Of a DNA stretch of 64,000 nucleotides, positions 45,148 through 54,492 are shown one piece after another; the stretch's first letter is position 1; each line of letters starts with the position of its first letter. Source of the DNA: Asaia bogorensis_B (GTDB lineage Bacteria > Pseudomonadota > Alphaproteobacteria > Acetobacterales > Acetobacteraceae); NCBI RefSeq assembly GCF_900465315.1, contig NZ_UBIX01000015.1; one strand, given 5' to 3'. Position numbers and translations under genes: made by a program. The notes beneath the pieces are model-generated. The model was not told the DNA's origin and searched no databases. It saw only the letters and a program-made list of their open reading frames with translations.

Positions 45148-45951
45148 TCAGCTCTGAGCCCGTCCAGGCGATGCCATGGAACCAAGCATATGGATACCGC
45201 CCGTCACAGGGAGGCAATTTTCTCTCGCCGGGGTACGAACGTGCAATTCTTCCTGAGGCAGAACAATTGTCACTGGTGAAAACGCAGGCTCATTCAGTCG
45301 ATAACCTATTCCCCATTGGGTTGTGAATGGCTCGTTTATTCCGAAAGCCCTTATCTTCTTTCTGATCTTGCAAATCATTACGTCGATAACCTTTCCGAAG
45401 GGCTCGTCTTCACCACTATAAAGGCTATCCAGCAGCACTTCCTTACTCAGGACCTGGTTTTTGCGCATGACGAGAAGGACGAGAAGATCATATTCCTTTC
45501 GGGTCAAGGGGACCACGGCCCCGTCGATGTGCACCTCGCGGCGGTCGATACCGACCGACATTCTGCCAACTTGCAATGTTGGGCTGTCATGACCGCCCGC
45601 GCGCCTGGCCACCGCGCGCAAACGCGCGAGAAGAACCCTGTGATCGGTCTCCTCGCCAATGCAGTCATCTGCGCCCGCAGAAAGCAGCTCGACCTCTCCT
45701 TCCGCCGAACCGATTTTACGAACAACGATGACAGGTACTGCAATCTTCCCTTTGCGTAATTGCCGGATGATGCGGGTATCCGAAGCGGCCTGCTGCAGAA
45801 CCACGATATCATAATGCGTGCGCCGCAAGGTCTCCACAATCCCGGCAGGGCCGCTGGCCGTGATCGACAGGGAGCCTGCTATCGCCGCTTTCGCGAGCTC
45901 GTCGCTCGGCCTTCCTGCCCCGGAGCTTTCAGCAACACACAATACGCGCAT
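45148..45951 (-). CDS. CtrA-like response regulator with degenerate receiver
   Basis: A 267-residue OmpR-family transcription factor. The C-terminal winged helix (about 130-220) closely follows CtrA: PLTRKEYDLLVLLVMRKNQV, then KVIDVMICKIRKKI as recognition helix. The N-terminal receiver has lost its phosphorylation site: the aspartate position is Gln53 in YDIVVLQQ, the acidic pocket is ESS instead of EDD, and the conserved lysine is Glu (DDCIGEET). It also has a 40-residue C-terminal extension. It faces flgD tail to tail. Orphan regulators of this kind (FtcR in Brucella, Rem in Sinorhizobium) control flagellar genes independently of phosphorylation, which is the likely role here. Confidence 0.82.
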   Translation of the reverse strand: MRVLCVAESSGAGRPSDELAKAAIAGSLSITASGPAGIVETLRRTHYDIVVLQQAASDTRIIRQLRKGKIAVPVIVVRKIGSAEGEVELLSAGADDCIGEETDHRVLLARLRAVARRAGGHDSPTLQVGRMSVGIDRREVHIDGAVVPLTRKEYDLLVLLVMRKNQVLSKEVLLDSLYSGEDEPFGKVIDVMICKIRKKIRAFGINEPFTTQWGIGYRLNEPAFSPVTIVLPQEELHVRTPARENCLPVTGGIHMLGSMASPGRAQS

Positions 45952-46458
45952 TTATGATCCACCAATAGTTTTACTTATGATTATATAATTTTGTCTGGTT
46001 ATTTAGTTGGTCAATTATGGAAACCCACCTTGACTACCCTACCTGCGTTCACAGACCGACATTACTGGTCGAGATCCCTCAAAGGGCACAGGCTGACCAT
46101 ACAGGGCAGACATTAACGAGACTACCAGTGGGTGACGAAATATGGCTGAACCGCGACGATTTTTTTCCCCTGTTGCCCAAAGTCACCTCGACATCGTCAA
46201 ATTCCATCAATACCCCCTCCGGTACGCAGTTTCGGAATACCCGGAACGTTTCGACAAAAGCATGGCCCTGCCATCGGAATTCGTGCTAACACTGAGTTAT
46301 GGGGCGTGAGGCGTTCTCACATGTAACAAGCAAAAACCTTAACGTTATTGTAATAAAGAAGGCGCATAACTTGTGACAAAATGTTTGGCAGCATAAGCCA
46401 CAAGCCATTTTCACGGGGTCTTTGTGCCCCGTTTGACGATTTATAACCGGAAACAACA
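45952..46458. promoter_or_regulatory. Divergent regulatory region between CtrA-like gene and block 2
   Basis: A 507-bp gap, AT-rich next to the regulator (a TATAAT on the minus strand lies about 40 bp upstream of its start). TTAA-N7-GTAA at 46339-46353 is one mismatch from the CtrA consensus. A hairpin ACGGGG/CCCCGT lies at 46413-46432, shortly before the small protein at 46459. Promoters for both directions are expected here. One frame within it (46017-46289) has no recognised content. Confidence 0.4.
46339..46353. promoter_or_regulatory. CtrA-box-like site (TTAA-N7-GTAA)
   Basis: The sequence TTAACGTTATTGTAA differs from the alphaproteobacterial CtrA consensus TTAA-N7-TTAA by one base. It lies 120 bp upstream of the gene at 46459, at the head of the second plus-strand flagellar block. 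Confidence 0.35.
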
Positions 46459-46686
46459 ATGTCAGATATTTCAGCTGCCTCCTCGCTCTCCGCCGCACTG
46501 CGTCAGGCGACAAGCACGAGCGCACACGCATCCTATGCTGCAAGCCGCCACGGTACCCTGTCATCTCAAGCTGTTGCCGAAACAGCCAAATCCGGGGCAG
46601 TACAATTTTCTGCTGACGGGGGCTTGTCCGCAACCTCTGCACGAAGCGGCTCGACCATCACCCAGATCCTCGATTTTTTGGCCTGA
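46459..46686 (+). CDS. Small Ser/Ala-rich protein, unknown
   Basis: A 75-residue protein, MSDISAASSLSAALRQATST at the start, rich in Ser, Ala and Thr, without signal peptide or membrane helix. It ends with a short hydrophobic helix (ITQILDFLA). It has its own upstream region with a CtrA-box-like site and a hairpin, and is the first frame of the second plus-strand block. The composition resembles disordered N-termini of substrates exported by the flagellar type III system, but no family is recognised. Confidence 0.5.
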   Translation: MSDISAASSLSAALRQATSTSAHASYAASRHGTLSSQAVAETAKSGAVQFSADGGLSATSARSGSTITQILDFLA

Positions 46687-46782
46687 CCTGATAGCGCCCA
46701 TGTCCTGCCAGATAGAAAGAACGCCCGTTACCGCAGGCGTCTGCACTGGAGATATCGGCCACGCTCATTGGGCGGACCGGCT

Positions 46783-49356
46783 GTGTCGCATCTGAATTTC
46801 AAGGCAATCGGGAAAGCCCTGCGCCTCGCCCCCGCCGCGTTGCTTCCAGGCCTTGTCTTTGTGGCGTCCGCAAGGGCCGATCATCGGCATACGCTTCCAG
46901 GACACAAAGAGCTGCACCCGCATACGCGGCCTGCCCAACCGCGAGAAATACCAGACCAGAAAGAGCATCTGCCTGATCGGATTTCCGGGAGTGACCTTGT
47001 GCAAGGCCTCCCCCCTTCGTGGCGTGCAACGCTTCTGAATGCTCCTGCAGCCTCACCTACGGAAAAGACAGGCAGCAGGCCCAAACCCGCCCCTGCACCC
47101 CTGCCCGCTGTCACAACGGCGACCGCGCCGTCAGGGGCCGATCTGCCCGTGGCAACGTCACAGGCATCCCAGGATCGGATCCTGCTGCCTATCCCGCCCA
47201 AGGCTGGCATTGCGGCATTCGAGAGCGGGGATCGCTTTATCATCATCGTTGATAACGCCATTCCGATGGACACGTCCGCGATACATGGAGACGGTGTTTT
47301 TTCGTCCCTGAGCGTCGATGTATTGCCAGACGCCACCATCATCCAGCTGCGCAGATCAGACAGCCGACCGCTCTTTCTGTCACAACAGAGCGATGGTTGG
47401 GTGCTGGGGCTCAAACCGCCGCTCGATATTCCCCAGCAGGATCGACGCACTATAAACCCTCACGTCGTCGCAACGGGTGTCCTGTATCCGATGCGCCGCA
47501 GCGGACGCGTTCTATCTGTATCTGACCCGGCCTCGGGCGCACGCCTTTTGATTGGCACCTCCCTTCTCGATGATGGGGGCGTTACATCCATGCGACGTAC
47601 ACCGGGATACGATGTGTGGCCGACCAATGAGGGCGTCGTCGTCTCTGCACGTGACGCCGAAATCACGCTATCCGCCGTCCCTTCTGGCCTTCTGCTCAAT
47701 CGAGACGGACACAGCATGGTGGATGATGGACAGGCGGTCTATGCCAACGACATCGATCTCGAGTGGCTTGCCCTGAAAGATCTTGGCGATACCGCTCTGC
47801 GCCAGAGATTTCATGACGCTTTTCTCGCAGCAGCAGACTCCACCCCGTCCAAGCGCTTCGAGGCTCGCGTGAAAGAAGCGCAGGCAGCCTTCAGCATGGG
47901 AGCATTTACCGAGGCGAGAGGTATACTGGCTGTTGCGCTCAGAGACGATCCAGAGGAAATCGGCCGTCCGGAAATAAGGTTCCTGACTGAAGCAACCGCG
48001 CTGATGAGCGACGATCTTGAGGACGCCTCGGGATTGGATGGCCCATGGCCCGAGAAACAGCAACGAGCGGCGCAGTTATGGCGGGCACTCTATCTTGCTC
48101 AGGCTGATCAGATCGATGCGCGCGGCACCCATCGCCTCGTGCTTGATCTCGATCGGATCAGGAGTTACCCCGCGAACGTGCGGGATATTTTGCTTCCCCT
48201 CGCTGCCGAAACGATTGCGCGCAACGCTACGCCCACTGATCTGCCCGCCTTGAACAAGCTGCCGCAGTCATCTGGCTTTCAGTTGGGTCGCGCGCTCGCC
48301 AATATGCGGCTCGGTCGGACCGACGCAGCACGGAGAAGCCTTGAACACCTCAAGACCGATCGCGATCCTGTAATCGCCGAAAAGGCGGCGGAAAGCGAGA
48401 TCGTGCTTGACCATATGCAGGGCAAGTTATCTCCCCAGCAGATGATCCGTGCCCTTGATGCCATCATCCTCGATGCGCGACTGGCCGGGCGCGAGATGGC
48501 GGTTCGTCTCACTCAGGCGGAGGCATTTCTGCAGCTGGGCGATTGGCAAAACGCTGCTCTGATGATCGATCAGGGCGTCCCCCCAGGGCGCCCCTCTGCC
48601 TTGATGAGCAAACGTAACACGATACTTCTGAAAGCCCTGAAGGGGCTGGCTGAAATTCCCGCCACCGGTCTGGACAACCAACAGGCGCTACGCAATGCAG
48701 CGCTACTCAAGGCCCATATTGCAGGACTTCCGAACGGTCCCGAGCAGGCCAGCCTACAAGCTGCCTATGGAAAGCTTCTTCTTTCTATCGGTCTGATCGA
48801 TGACGGGTCCAAAGCACTCGAAACAGCCGTGCCGGCTCTGGAGAGTCCGGAAGACAAAGCCAGTGCGGGTCTTGCTCTCGCCAAACTCGCCATACAGCAA
48901 CGAGACGCGGCACGCGCGCTTCAAACGCTCGACATGACCGAGTCTGAGACGGTATCCCCCGAACTTCGCGCGCAGCGCAATGTCGCAAGAGCCGAAATTG
49001 CCCTTCTGGACGGAAACACGGCCAAAGGTCTCAACATCCTGAAGGACGCACAGGGCCAGTCTGCCAGACTGGTATCAGCGGCCACCTTTGAAAATCAGGG
49101 GGACTGGGCCTCTGCGACCCATGAGCTCAAAATCGTCGCACAGGAAAATCTTCTCGCCAAAGGTACTCTCTCGGATGCGGCACAGGACCTTGCTCTCAGA
49201 CTCGCATCCGACGCCGCACGTGCCGGAGATGACACAACGCTCAAATGGCTCGCAGGGCGCATCGACGGAAGAGCGATGAGCCCTTCCAGGGCAAGCATAT
49301 TTTCGCTTTTAACCCAGCACGCCCCGCCGCCCACCCTGTCGGCCGGCAGTCCCTGA
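46783..49356 (+). CDS. Large exported TPR-rich protein, unknown
   Basis: An 857-residue protein. The GTG start at 46783 gives a signal peptide (LRLAPAALLPGLVFVASARA, then DHRH); a TTG at 46768 is also in frame. A His/Pro-rich segment follows, then a beta-rich domain (about 120-230; FESGDRFIIIVDNAIPMDTS, QQSDGWVLGLKPP) that resembles AMIN-type envelope domains. The remaining 500 residues are helical TPR-like repeats (EARGILAVALRDDPEEI, AREMAVRLTQAEAFLQLGDW-type pairs). It sits directly before flgB and ends 143 bp upstream of it. A periplasmic scaffold for the motor or stator is an attractive guess, but the function is not known. Confidence 0.65.
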   Translation: MSHLNFKAIGKALRLAPAALLPGLVFVASARADHRHTLPGHKELHPHTRPAQPREIPDQKEHLPDRISGSDLVQGLPPSWRATLLNAPAASPTEKTGSRPKPAPAPLPAVTTATAPSGADLPVATSQASQDRILLPIPPKAGIAAFESGDRFIIIVDNAIPMDTSAIHGDGVFSSLSVDVLPDATIIQLRRSDSRPLFLSQQSDGWVLGLKPPLDIPQQDRRTINPHVVATGVLYPMRRSGRVLSVSDPASGARLLIGTSLLDDGGVTSMRRTPGYDVWPTNEGVVVSARDAEITLSAVPSGLLLNRDGHSMVDDGQAVYANDIDLEWLALKDLGDTALRQRFHDAFLAAADSTPSKRFEARVKEAQAAFSMGAFTEARGILAVALRDDPEEIGRPEIRFLTEATALMSDDLEDASGLDGPWPEKQQRAAQLWRALYLAQADQIDARGTHRLVLDLDRIRSYPANVRDILLPLAAETIARNATPTDLPALNKLPQSSGFQLGRALANMRLGRTDAARRSLEHLKTDRDPVIAEKAAESEIVLDHMQGKLSPQQMIRALDAIILDARLAGREMAVRLTQAEAFLQLGDWQNAALMIDQGVPPGRPSALMSKRNTILLKALKGLAEIPATGLDNQQALRNAALLKAHIAGLPNGPEQASLQAAYGKLLLSIGLIDDGSKALETAVPALESPEDKASAGLALAKLAIQQRDAARALQTLDMTESETVSPELRAQRNVARAEIALLDGNTAKGLNILKDAQGQSARLVSAATFENQGDWASATHELKIVAQENLLAKGTLSDAAQDLALRLASDAARAGDDTTLKWLAGRIDGRAMSPSRASIFSLLTQHAPPPTLSAGSP

Positions 49357-49499
49357 CATACCGCAGAGAGGCGACGCAGAAATTTTTTGTTACGCATCGC
49401 GGTTCTGCTTCTCCGGACCGCTTTTTCATACTAGAATGGGAACTATCCTGATAATGCTATTTATCGCTTCTGTCGGCGAAGAATGAAGGGCGAAATTTA

Positions 49500-49910
49500 A
49501 TGCTCCAAGCAACGTCACCGCTTTCAGTCAGCGCTGATAAAGGGACAGATATTCTCGACCTCGCCAACCGCCGCATGCAGTGGTTGCAGTCGCGCGAGAC
49601 GCTCATCGCAGGCAATATCGCCAATGCAAATACGCCTAATTATGTGGCCCGTGATCTTCCTGATTTCAAAGGCGCCTTGCAGAACCAGATGTCTGTCCAG
49701 CTTGCCCAGACCGAGCCAGGGCATATTGCCAGCAACACGAGCCAGAAAGGTTCGGTCAAAGCCGATAGCAGCACGTCGATCGATGGCAACAAGGTCGACC
49801 TTGAAAGCGAACTCGTTAAGATTGCGCAGACCGACGACCAGCAGCGCATGGCTACGAGCGCTTACAGCACCTATATGTCCATGTTTTCTCTCGCTCTGGG
49901 TTCATCCTGA
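49500..49910 (+). CDS. flgB: Flagellar proximal rod protein FlgB
   Basis: FlgB is a proximal rod protein. The 136-residue product has the rod motif LIAGNIANANTPNYVARDLP near the N-terminus and the C-terminal helix DQQRMATSAYSTYMSMFSLA. It is followed by flgC 21 bp downstream, the standard pair. fliE, often third in this operon, is absent. Confidence 0.95.
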   Translation: MLQATSPLSVSADKGTDILDLANRRMQWLQSRETLIAGNIANANTPNYVARDLPDFKGALQNQMSVQLAQTEPGHIASNTSQKGSVKADSSTSIDGNKVDLESELVKIAQTDDQQRMATSAYSTYMSMFSLALGSS

Positions 49911-49931
49911 GCCTGGTCTTTCGAGGTCGAA

Positions 49932-50339
49932 ATGAACTTCACAGATACTATTGGAATTTCCGCGTCCGGCATGCAGGCTCAGGCGAAGCGCCTGCAGGTC
50001 GCAGCCGAGAACTTGGCAAACTCTGAAACGACTGGCTCTACACCGGGTTCCGATCCCTACCGCCGAAAAACCATTACATTTAAGGAAATTCTCAATCGCG
50101 ATACCGGCGTTTCATCTGTCTCAGTGAAGGAGATAGGTGAAGACCGGACGGCCTTCGAGACCCATTACGACCCATCCCAACCGGCCGCAGACAAAAATGG
50201 GCTGGTCAAGCTTCCCAATGTCGATGCGATGACCGAAATTATGGATACCCACGAAGCACAACACTCCTATGAGGCCAATTTGAACGCCTTGCAGGTGACG
50301 CGTTCGATGCTCACGCGCACGATCAACCTGATGAAGTAA
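49932..50339 (+). CDS. flgC: Flagellar proximal rod protein FlgC
   Basis: FlgC is a proximal rod protein. The 135-residue product has the N-terminal rod motif (GISASGMQAQAKRLQVAAEN, LANSETTGS) and the C-terminal EANLNALQVTRSMLTRTINL. Length and motifs are standard. It follows flgB and precedes flgF. Confidence 0.96.
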   Translation: MNFTDTIGISASGMQAQAKRLQVAAENLANSETTGSTPGSDPYRRKTITFKEILNRDTGVSSVSVKEIGEDRTAFETHYDPSQPAADKNGLVKLPNVDAMTEIMDTHEAQHSYEANLNALQVTRSMLTRTINLMK

Positions 50340-50420
50340 TGGAATGGATTTCCATGGTCATGCGCATGTGTGCGCGCGTGATTTCATTGCCATTTAAAAC
50401 AAAAAGGCTGGTCGAGCATT

Positions 50421-51164
50421 ATGGATAGCACTGCTTATATTGCCTTGTCGCGCATCGACGTGCTCAAGCGTGAACTCGACGTTGCCGCCAATAATCTGGC
50501 GAACGAGAACACCGACGGCTTCAAGGGATCTCGGGAGCTCTTTTCGCAATATCTTGTCCATCAGAAAGGGTCCGGGGTGACTCCAGGGGATCGGGAGCAG
50601 GCGTATGCCCAGGATAAGGCAACGTTCAGGGATCTGGTTCAAGGCCCCTTGAGAAGCACAGGTAACGCGACCGACGTTGCGATCAATGGTGACGGCTATT
50701 TCACCGTCCGCACAACGCAAGGGGTACGACTGACCCGCAACGGACAATTTACACGCCGCCTCGATGGCACGATCATTGATAGCGCGGGCAATCCTGTGCT
50801 CGACAATAACGGTCGCAATCTTGTTCTGCGGCAGGAGAGCGGAGATTTCTCGATCGCCAAGGACGGAACCATATCGACCGAAGATGGTCCGCTGGGGACG
50901 ATAGGCGTTGTCACGGTCGATAACCCCCAGACACTCATGGCAGAGGGCAGCTTCCTCTTTAAACCTACAACGCCAACGCGGCAGATGCCCACTCCCGAGT
51001 TGCATCAGGCAATGTTAGAGGGAAGCAATGTCAATGCGGTAGCCGAAACAACCCGCCTGGTGCAGATCCAGCGCGATTACGATCTCACTTTTCAGCTCAT
51101 CCAGACGGAGACGACGCGAGGCATGAATGCTATCGACAAGATTGCAGCCGAGCCTAGCAGTTGA
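50421..51164 (+). CDS. flgF: Flagellar rod protein FlgF
   Basis: FlgF is a proximal rod protein related to FlgG. The 247-residue product has LDVAANNLANENTDGFKGSR near the N-terminus, the central GDGYFTVRTTQGVRLTRNGQ characteristic of FlgF/FlgG, and the C-terminal helix with LVQIQRDYDLTFQLIQ. In this genome it stands with flgB and flgC, apart from flgG at 13909. Confidence 0.94.
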   Translation: MDSTAYIALSRIDVLKRELDVAANNLANENTDGFKGSRELFSQYLVHQKGSGVTPGDREQAYAQDKATFRDLVQGPLRSTGNATDVAINGDGYFTVRTTQGVRLTRNGQFTRRLDGTIIDSAGNPVLDNNGRNLVLRQESGDFSIAKDGTISTEDGPLGTIGVVTVDNPQTLMAEGSFLFKPTTPTRQMPTPELHQAMLEGSNVNAVAETTRLVQIQRDYDLTFQLIQTETTRGMNAIDKIAAEPSS

Positions 51165-51240
51165 CGCTGACGAAGCGATTCCGCATGCCGGCCTCTCCCC
51201 ATCGGTGATTGAAATGCTCCCCTCTCGATCAAGGATCGCA

Positions 51241-51609
51241 ATGAGCTTCCGGTTCTGCGGTTTCTCTTACAGGCCCATGCTTCGTTGCTGCATACTCGGG
51301 ATAACTGGCCTTCAGCTTTCTGCGTGCGCGGCTGATGACATCGCACGTCATCTTACCGGTCGTGAATGCAACGCCGGTTACATACAGCAGGGTGAAGACT
51401 GGTGCGCTCCAGCCGAGCGACCACCTGCGCCGCAGCCATATTGCACCCAAAGCTGGAACGGCGTGGACTGCTGGAGCAGACCTGACCTCATGCCAAATGT
51501 CGCTCGTCAGGTAGCGCAGGGCCCCACGGGCCTAACGCAGGATCAGAACGCGGACCGCCTCAATCTGCCGCTCAAGGAAACACCGCCAACGAATGCCTAC
51601 ATCCCATGA
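51241..51609 (+). CDS. Putative cysteine-rich lipoprotein
   Basis: A 122-residue product whose ATG at 51241 gives a lipoprotein signal with lipobox LQLSAC. The mature part is small, Pro-rich and has several cysteines and tryptophans (GYIQQGEDWCAP, YCTQSWNGVDCWSRP), which may form disulphides. It lies between flgF and fliF on the same strand. No family is recognised; an envelope role near the basal body is only suggested by position. Confidence 0.6.
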   Translation: MSFRFCGFSYRPMLRCCILGITGLQLSACAADDIARHLTGRECNAGYIQQGEDWCAPAERPPAPQPYCTQSWNGVDCWSRPDLMPNVARQVAQGPTGLTQDQNADRLNLPLKETPPTNAYIP

Positions 51610-51781
51610 TGAGCATGCTTCCACGCGGACGGGGAGTATTCGGGCTGGAAAATTGACGCCTTACAATACGCTAAAATATTTGATGCATCATACAAAAATA
51701 TACCTCAGGAAACACACGGGAGATTGGACGCCGACCATGAATAAAACAGCAAAAACCGATCGCGTCTGACGACAGTTATTT

Positions 51782-53446
51782 ATGAAAAATCTCCTTACAT
51801 CCATAAAGGGGCTGGGTCGTAACCAGCTGATTGCCCTGGGCGCCGCAGGGGCTCTGCTGCTCGGACTTCTGGGGTATCTCGCGCTTGGTGGCTCCGGGCA
51901 GCCCAACGCACTGGTGTACGGCAATCTGGACCTCAACGAGGCAGCCCGGATGGTCGAAGACCTGTCAAAGGCCCATATTCCGAGTTCGACCTCACCGGAT
52001 GGAACGAGCCTTTACGTATCCAGCGACCAGGTTGCAAAAGCTCGCCTCCTTCTCGCCAAGGATGGCCTTCCCAATGGTGGAAGCGTTGGTTACGAGCTGT
52101 TCGACAAGAGCGCGACCCTGACGAGTACCCAATTCGAGCAAAACATTAACGAAACCCGCGCCCTGGAAGGCGAACTCGAGCGCTCGATCCGGCTCCTTCA
52201 GGGAATACGCAATGTGCGGGTGCATCTCGTATTGCCTCATCGTGACCTGTTTTCGGTGCAGACAAACCCGTCTCAGGCGAGCGTCGTTATCGATATCGGC
52301 CACGGAGGACGCATCGCACCTGACGGTATACAGGCGATTCAGAACCTTGTTGCCGCCGCAGTGCCGGGGCTGAGGCCGCAATCCATCTCGATTGTCGATA
52401 CACGCGGCGATGTTCTGGCGAAACCGGGAGAGCCGAACAGCGAGGACGGTCAGGAGAGCGCATTCGAGAAGTTCCGTCATGCCGAGGAGACACGGCTGTC
52501 TCAGTCTGTTGAGGAGATGCTCATCCCTACGCTGGGCACGGCGCATGTCAGGGCGCGGGCCGCAGTCGTCATCAACAATGACGAAGTGCACGAAACAGAA
52601 GAAAGCTTCGATCCGAACCAGCAGGTGCTGCGGTCGCAACAAACCAGTACAGACAAAAGCGTCAACACTGAGTCGACCCCCAACACATCTGTCGCGAACA
52701 ACCTGCCGAACGCAAATGCCGGGCAAACCGACAAAAACGGATCGAGTGATACGCGTGACGAAGAAACCAATAATTATGAAATTGGCAAGCGCGTCCGGGT
52801 CGTTAACCAAACTCACCCACGTGTGGCACGAATCAGCATAGCGGTCATGGTTGATGGTTCCTACACGAGGGATAAGAGCGGAACAGAAGTGTGGAAGCCT
52901 CTCGATGCAGCCGCAATCGACCGCATCACCACACTTGTGAAAACCTCAGTCGGTTATGACAAGGCTCGTGGAGATCAGGTCGAGGTCGTATCAATGCGAT
53001 TCATGCCGGATGGAGGTGTCGAACCCCTCCCGGCTGCGCCAGGCTTCTTCTCGCGCGCTAACCTGATATATCTCGCAGAATGGATCATACCGATCCTCCT
53101 CGCTCTGGGTGCAGGGTTCTTCGCGCTCAGGCCACTCCTCCGCCGCAAAACGACGACACACCCAGCCCTGTCGCGATCTGGCCCCACCCATCTCGAGGCG
53201 CTTGGTGGCTCCGGTTCCTATAGGGAGGGAGAGCCTGATCACGCGGCTCTCGGACAGGGTTCGTCTAACAGCCTGGCTCTTCGCACTGATACCGATACCG
53301 TGTCGATAGATGGAATTGAGGGGAGAGCGCGTGCAGGAACGATTTCGAAGGTCGCTGACCGTATCGATCAAAACCCTGAAAGCAGCCTGAGCATTATCCG
53401 AAACTGGCTCGAGGCACCCGAGCCACGTCCGGGAGCTTCATCATGA
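51782..53446 (+). CDS. fliF: Flagellar MS-ring protein FliF
   Basis: FliF forms the MS-ring in the inner membrane. The 554-residue product has membrane segments at about 15-37 and 424-447, ring-building domains between them with GYELFDKSATLTSTQFEQNI and RTIRLLQGI-like VRVHLVLPHRDLF, and a cytoplasmic C-terminal tail that binds FliG. The tail overlaps fliG by four bases (ATGA). It starts with ATG at 51782. Confidence 0.96.
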   Translation: MKNLLTSIKGLGRNQLIALGAAGALLLGLLGYLALGGSGQPNALVYGNLDLNEAARMVEDLSKAHIPSSTSPDGTSLYVSSDQVAKARLLLAKDGLPNGGSVGYELFDKSATLTSTQFEQNINETRALEGELERSIRLLQGIRNVRVHLVLPHRDLFSVQTNPSQASVVIDIGHGGRIAPDGIQAIQNLVAAAVPGLRPQSISIVDTRGDVLAKPGEPNSEDGQESAFEKFRHAEETRLSQSVEEMLIPTLGTAHVRARAAVVINNDEVHETEESFDPNQQVLRSQQTSTDKSVNTESTPNTSVANNLPNANAGQTDKNGSSDTRDEETNNYEIGKRVRVVNQTHPRVARISIAVMVDGSYTRDKSGTEVWKPLDAAAIDRITTLVKTSVGYDKARGDQVEVVSMRFMPDGGVEPLPAAPGFFSRANLIYLAEWIIPILLALGAGFFALRPLLRRKTTTHPALSRSGPTHLEALGGSGSYREGEPDHAALGQGSSNSLALRTDTDTVSIDGIEGRARAGTISKVADRIDQNPESSLSIIRNWLEAPEPRPGASS

Positions 53447-54492
53447 ATACCGCCAGCCCCCCCGATATGCCTCCCTCAGCTCCCATAGCGCCGGAATTTT
53501 CCCTCTCCGGCAAACAGAAGGCAGCAATTCTTTTCATGGCAATCGGTCGTGACCGAAGCGCCGCACTCATGCAGTCCCTGCACGAAGATGAAATACGTGA
53601 CATCTCGATCGCCATGGCGGGACTGGGCGTCGTCAAGGCCGCCATGGTCGAATCGGTGTGTCGGGAGTTCGTCGAGAATTTCGAATTGGCCGATGGTCTC
53701 GTCGGGACTTTTGAGACAACCGAGGCTTTCCTGCGCCGCTCACTCAGTGCCGAGCAGGTCGAAAAGATCATGGACGAGATCCGTGGTCCTGCTGGCCGCA
53801 ATATGTGGGACAAACTGGCGAATGTGCAGGAGTCAATTCTCGCCAACTACCTGAAGAGCGAATATCCGCAAACGGCTGCGGTTATCGTGAGTCGTTTGCA
53901 GCCCGCGCATGCAGCACGTGTCCTCGCCTTGCTGCCTGAGGATTATGCGACAGATGTGATGATGCGTATCCTGCATATGGAAACGGTGCAGCGCGAAGTG
54001 ATTGAGAGTGTCGAGGCGACCCTGCGATCCGAATTCATCTCATCCCTCGGACGGTCATCCAAGCGGGACAGTTATGAACTCCTCGCCGAGGTATTCAATA
54101 ATTTCGATCGCAAGACGGAGGGGCGCCTTACAGAGCTCATGGATCGTCAGAGCCATGAGGATATGGAGAAGGTCAAATCGTTGATGTTTACCTTTGAGGA
54201 CATCGCGCGTCTCTCACAGGAATCCCTCATGCGAGTTGTGACCGAGGTGGATCGGGATCGCCTCCCGGTTGCCCTGAAGGGAGCGACGGACAGCGAACGC
54301 AAACTCTTCCTTCAGTGCATGTCAAAACGGGCAGGCAATATCCTCCTGGAAGAAATTGCATCGCTAGGCCCCGTACGTGTCAAGGACGTGGAAGCTGCAC
54401 AGGCAGAAATCGTAACGACCATCAAGAATCTCATGAACGCAGGGGAAATCGATATAAGCGATAACTCCGCAAGCGACGAATTCATCTCCTGA
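53443..54492 (+). CDS. fliG: Flagellar motor switch protein FliG
   Basis: FliG transmits torque from the stator to the rotor. The 349-residue product has the N-terminal FliF-binding part (GKQKAAILFMAIGRDRSAAL), the middle domain with PQTAAVIVSRLQPAHAARVL, and the C-terminal torque domain (FEDIARLSQESLMRVVTEVD, ALKGATDSERKLFL) with charged residues facing MotA. It overlaps fliF upstream and its stop touches the fliH start. Confidence 0.97.
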   Translation: MNTASPPDMPPSAPIAPEFSLSGKQKAAILFMAIGRDRSAALMQSLHEDEIRDISIAMAGLGVVKAAMVESVCREFVENFELADGLVGTFETTEAFLRRSLSAEQVEKIMDEIRGPAGRNMWDKLANVQESILANYLKSEYPQTAAVIVSRLQPAHAARVLALLPEDYATDVMMRILHMETVQREVIESVEATLRSEFISSLGRSSKRDSYELLAEVFNNFDRKTEGRLTELMDRQSHEDMEKVKSLMFTFEDIARLSQESLMRVVTEVDRDRLPVALKGATDSERKLFLQCMSKRAGNILLEEIASLGPVRVKDVEAAQAEIVTTIKNLMNAGEIDISDNSASDEFIS

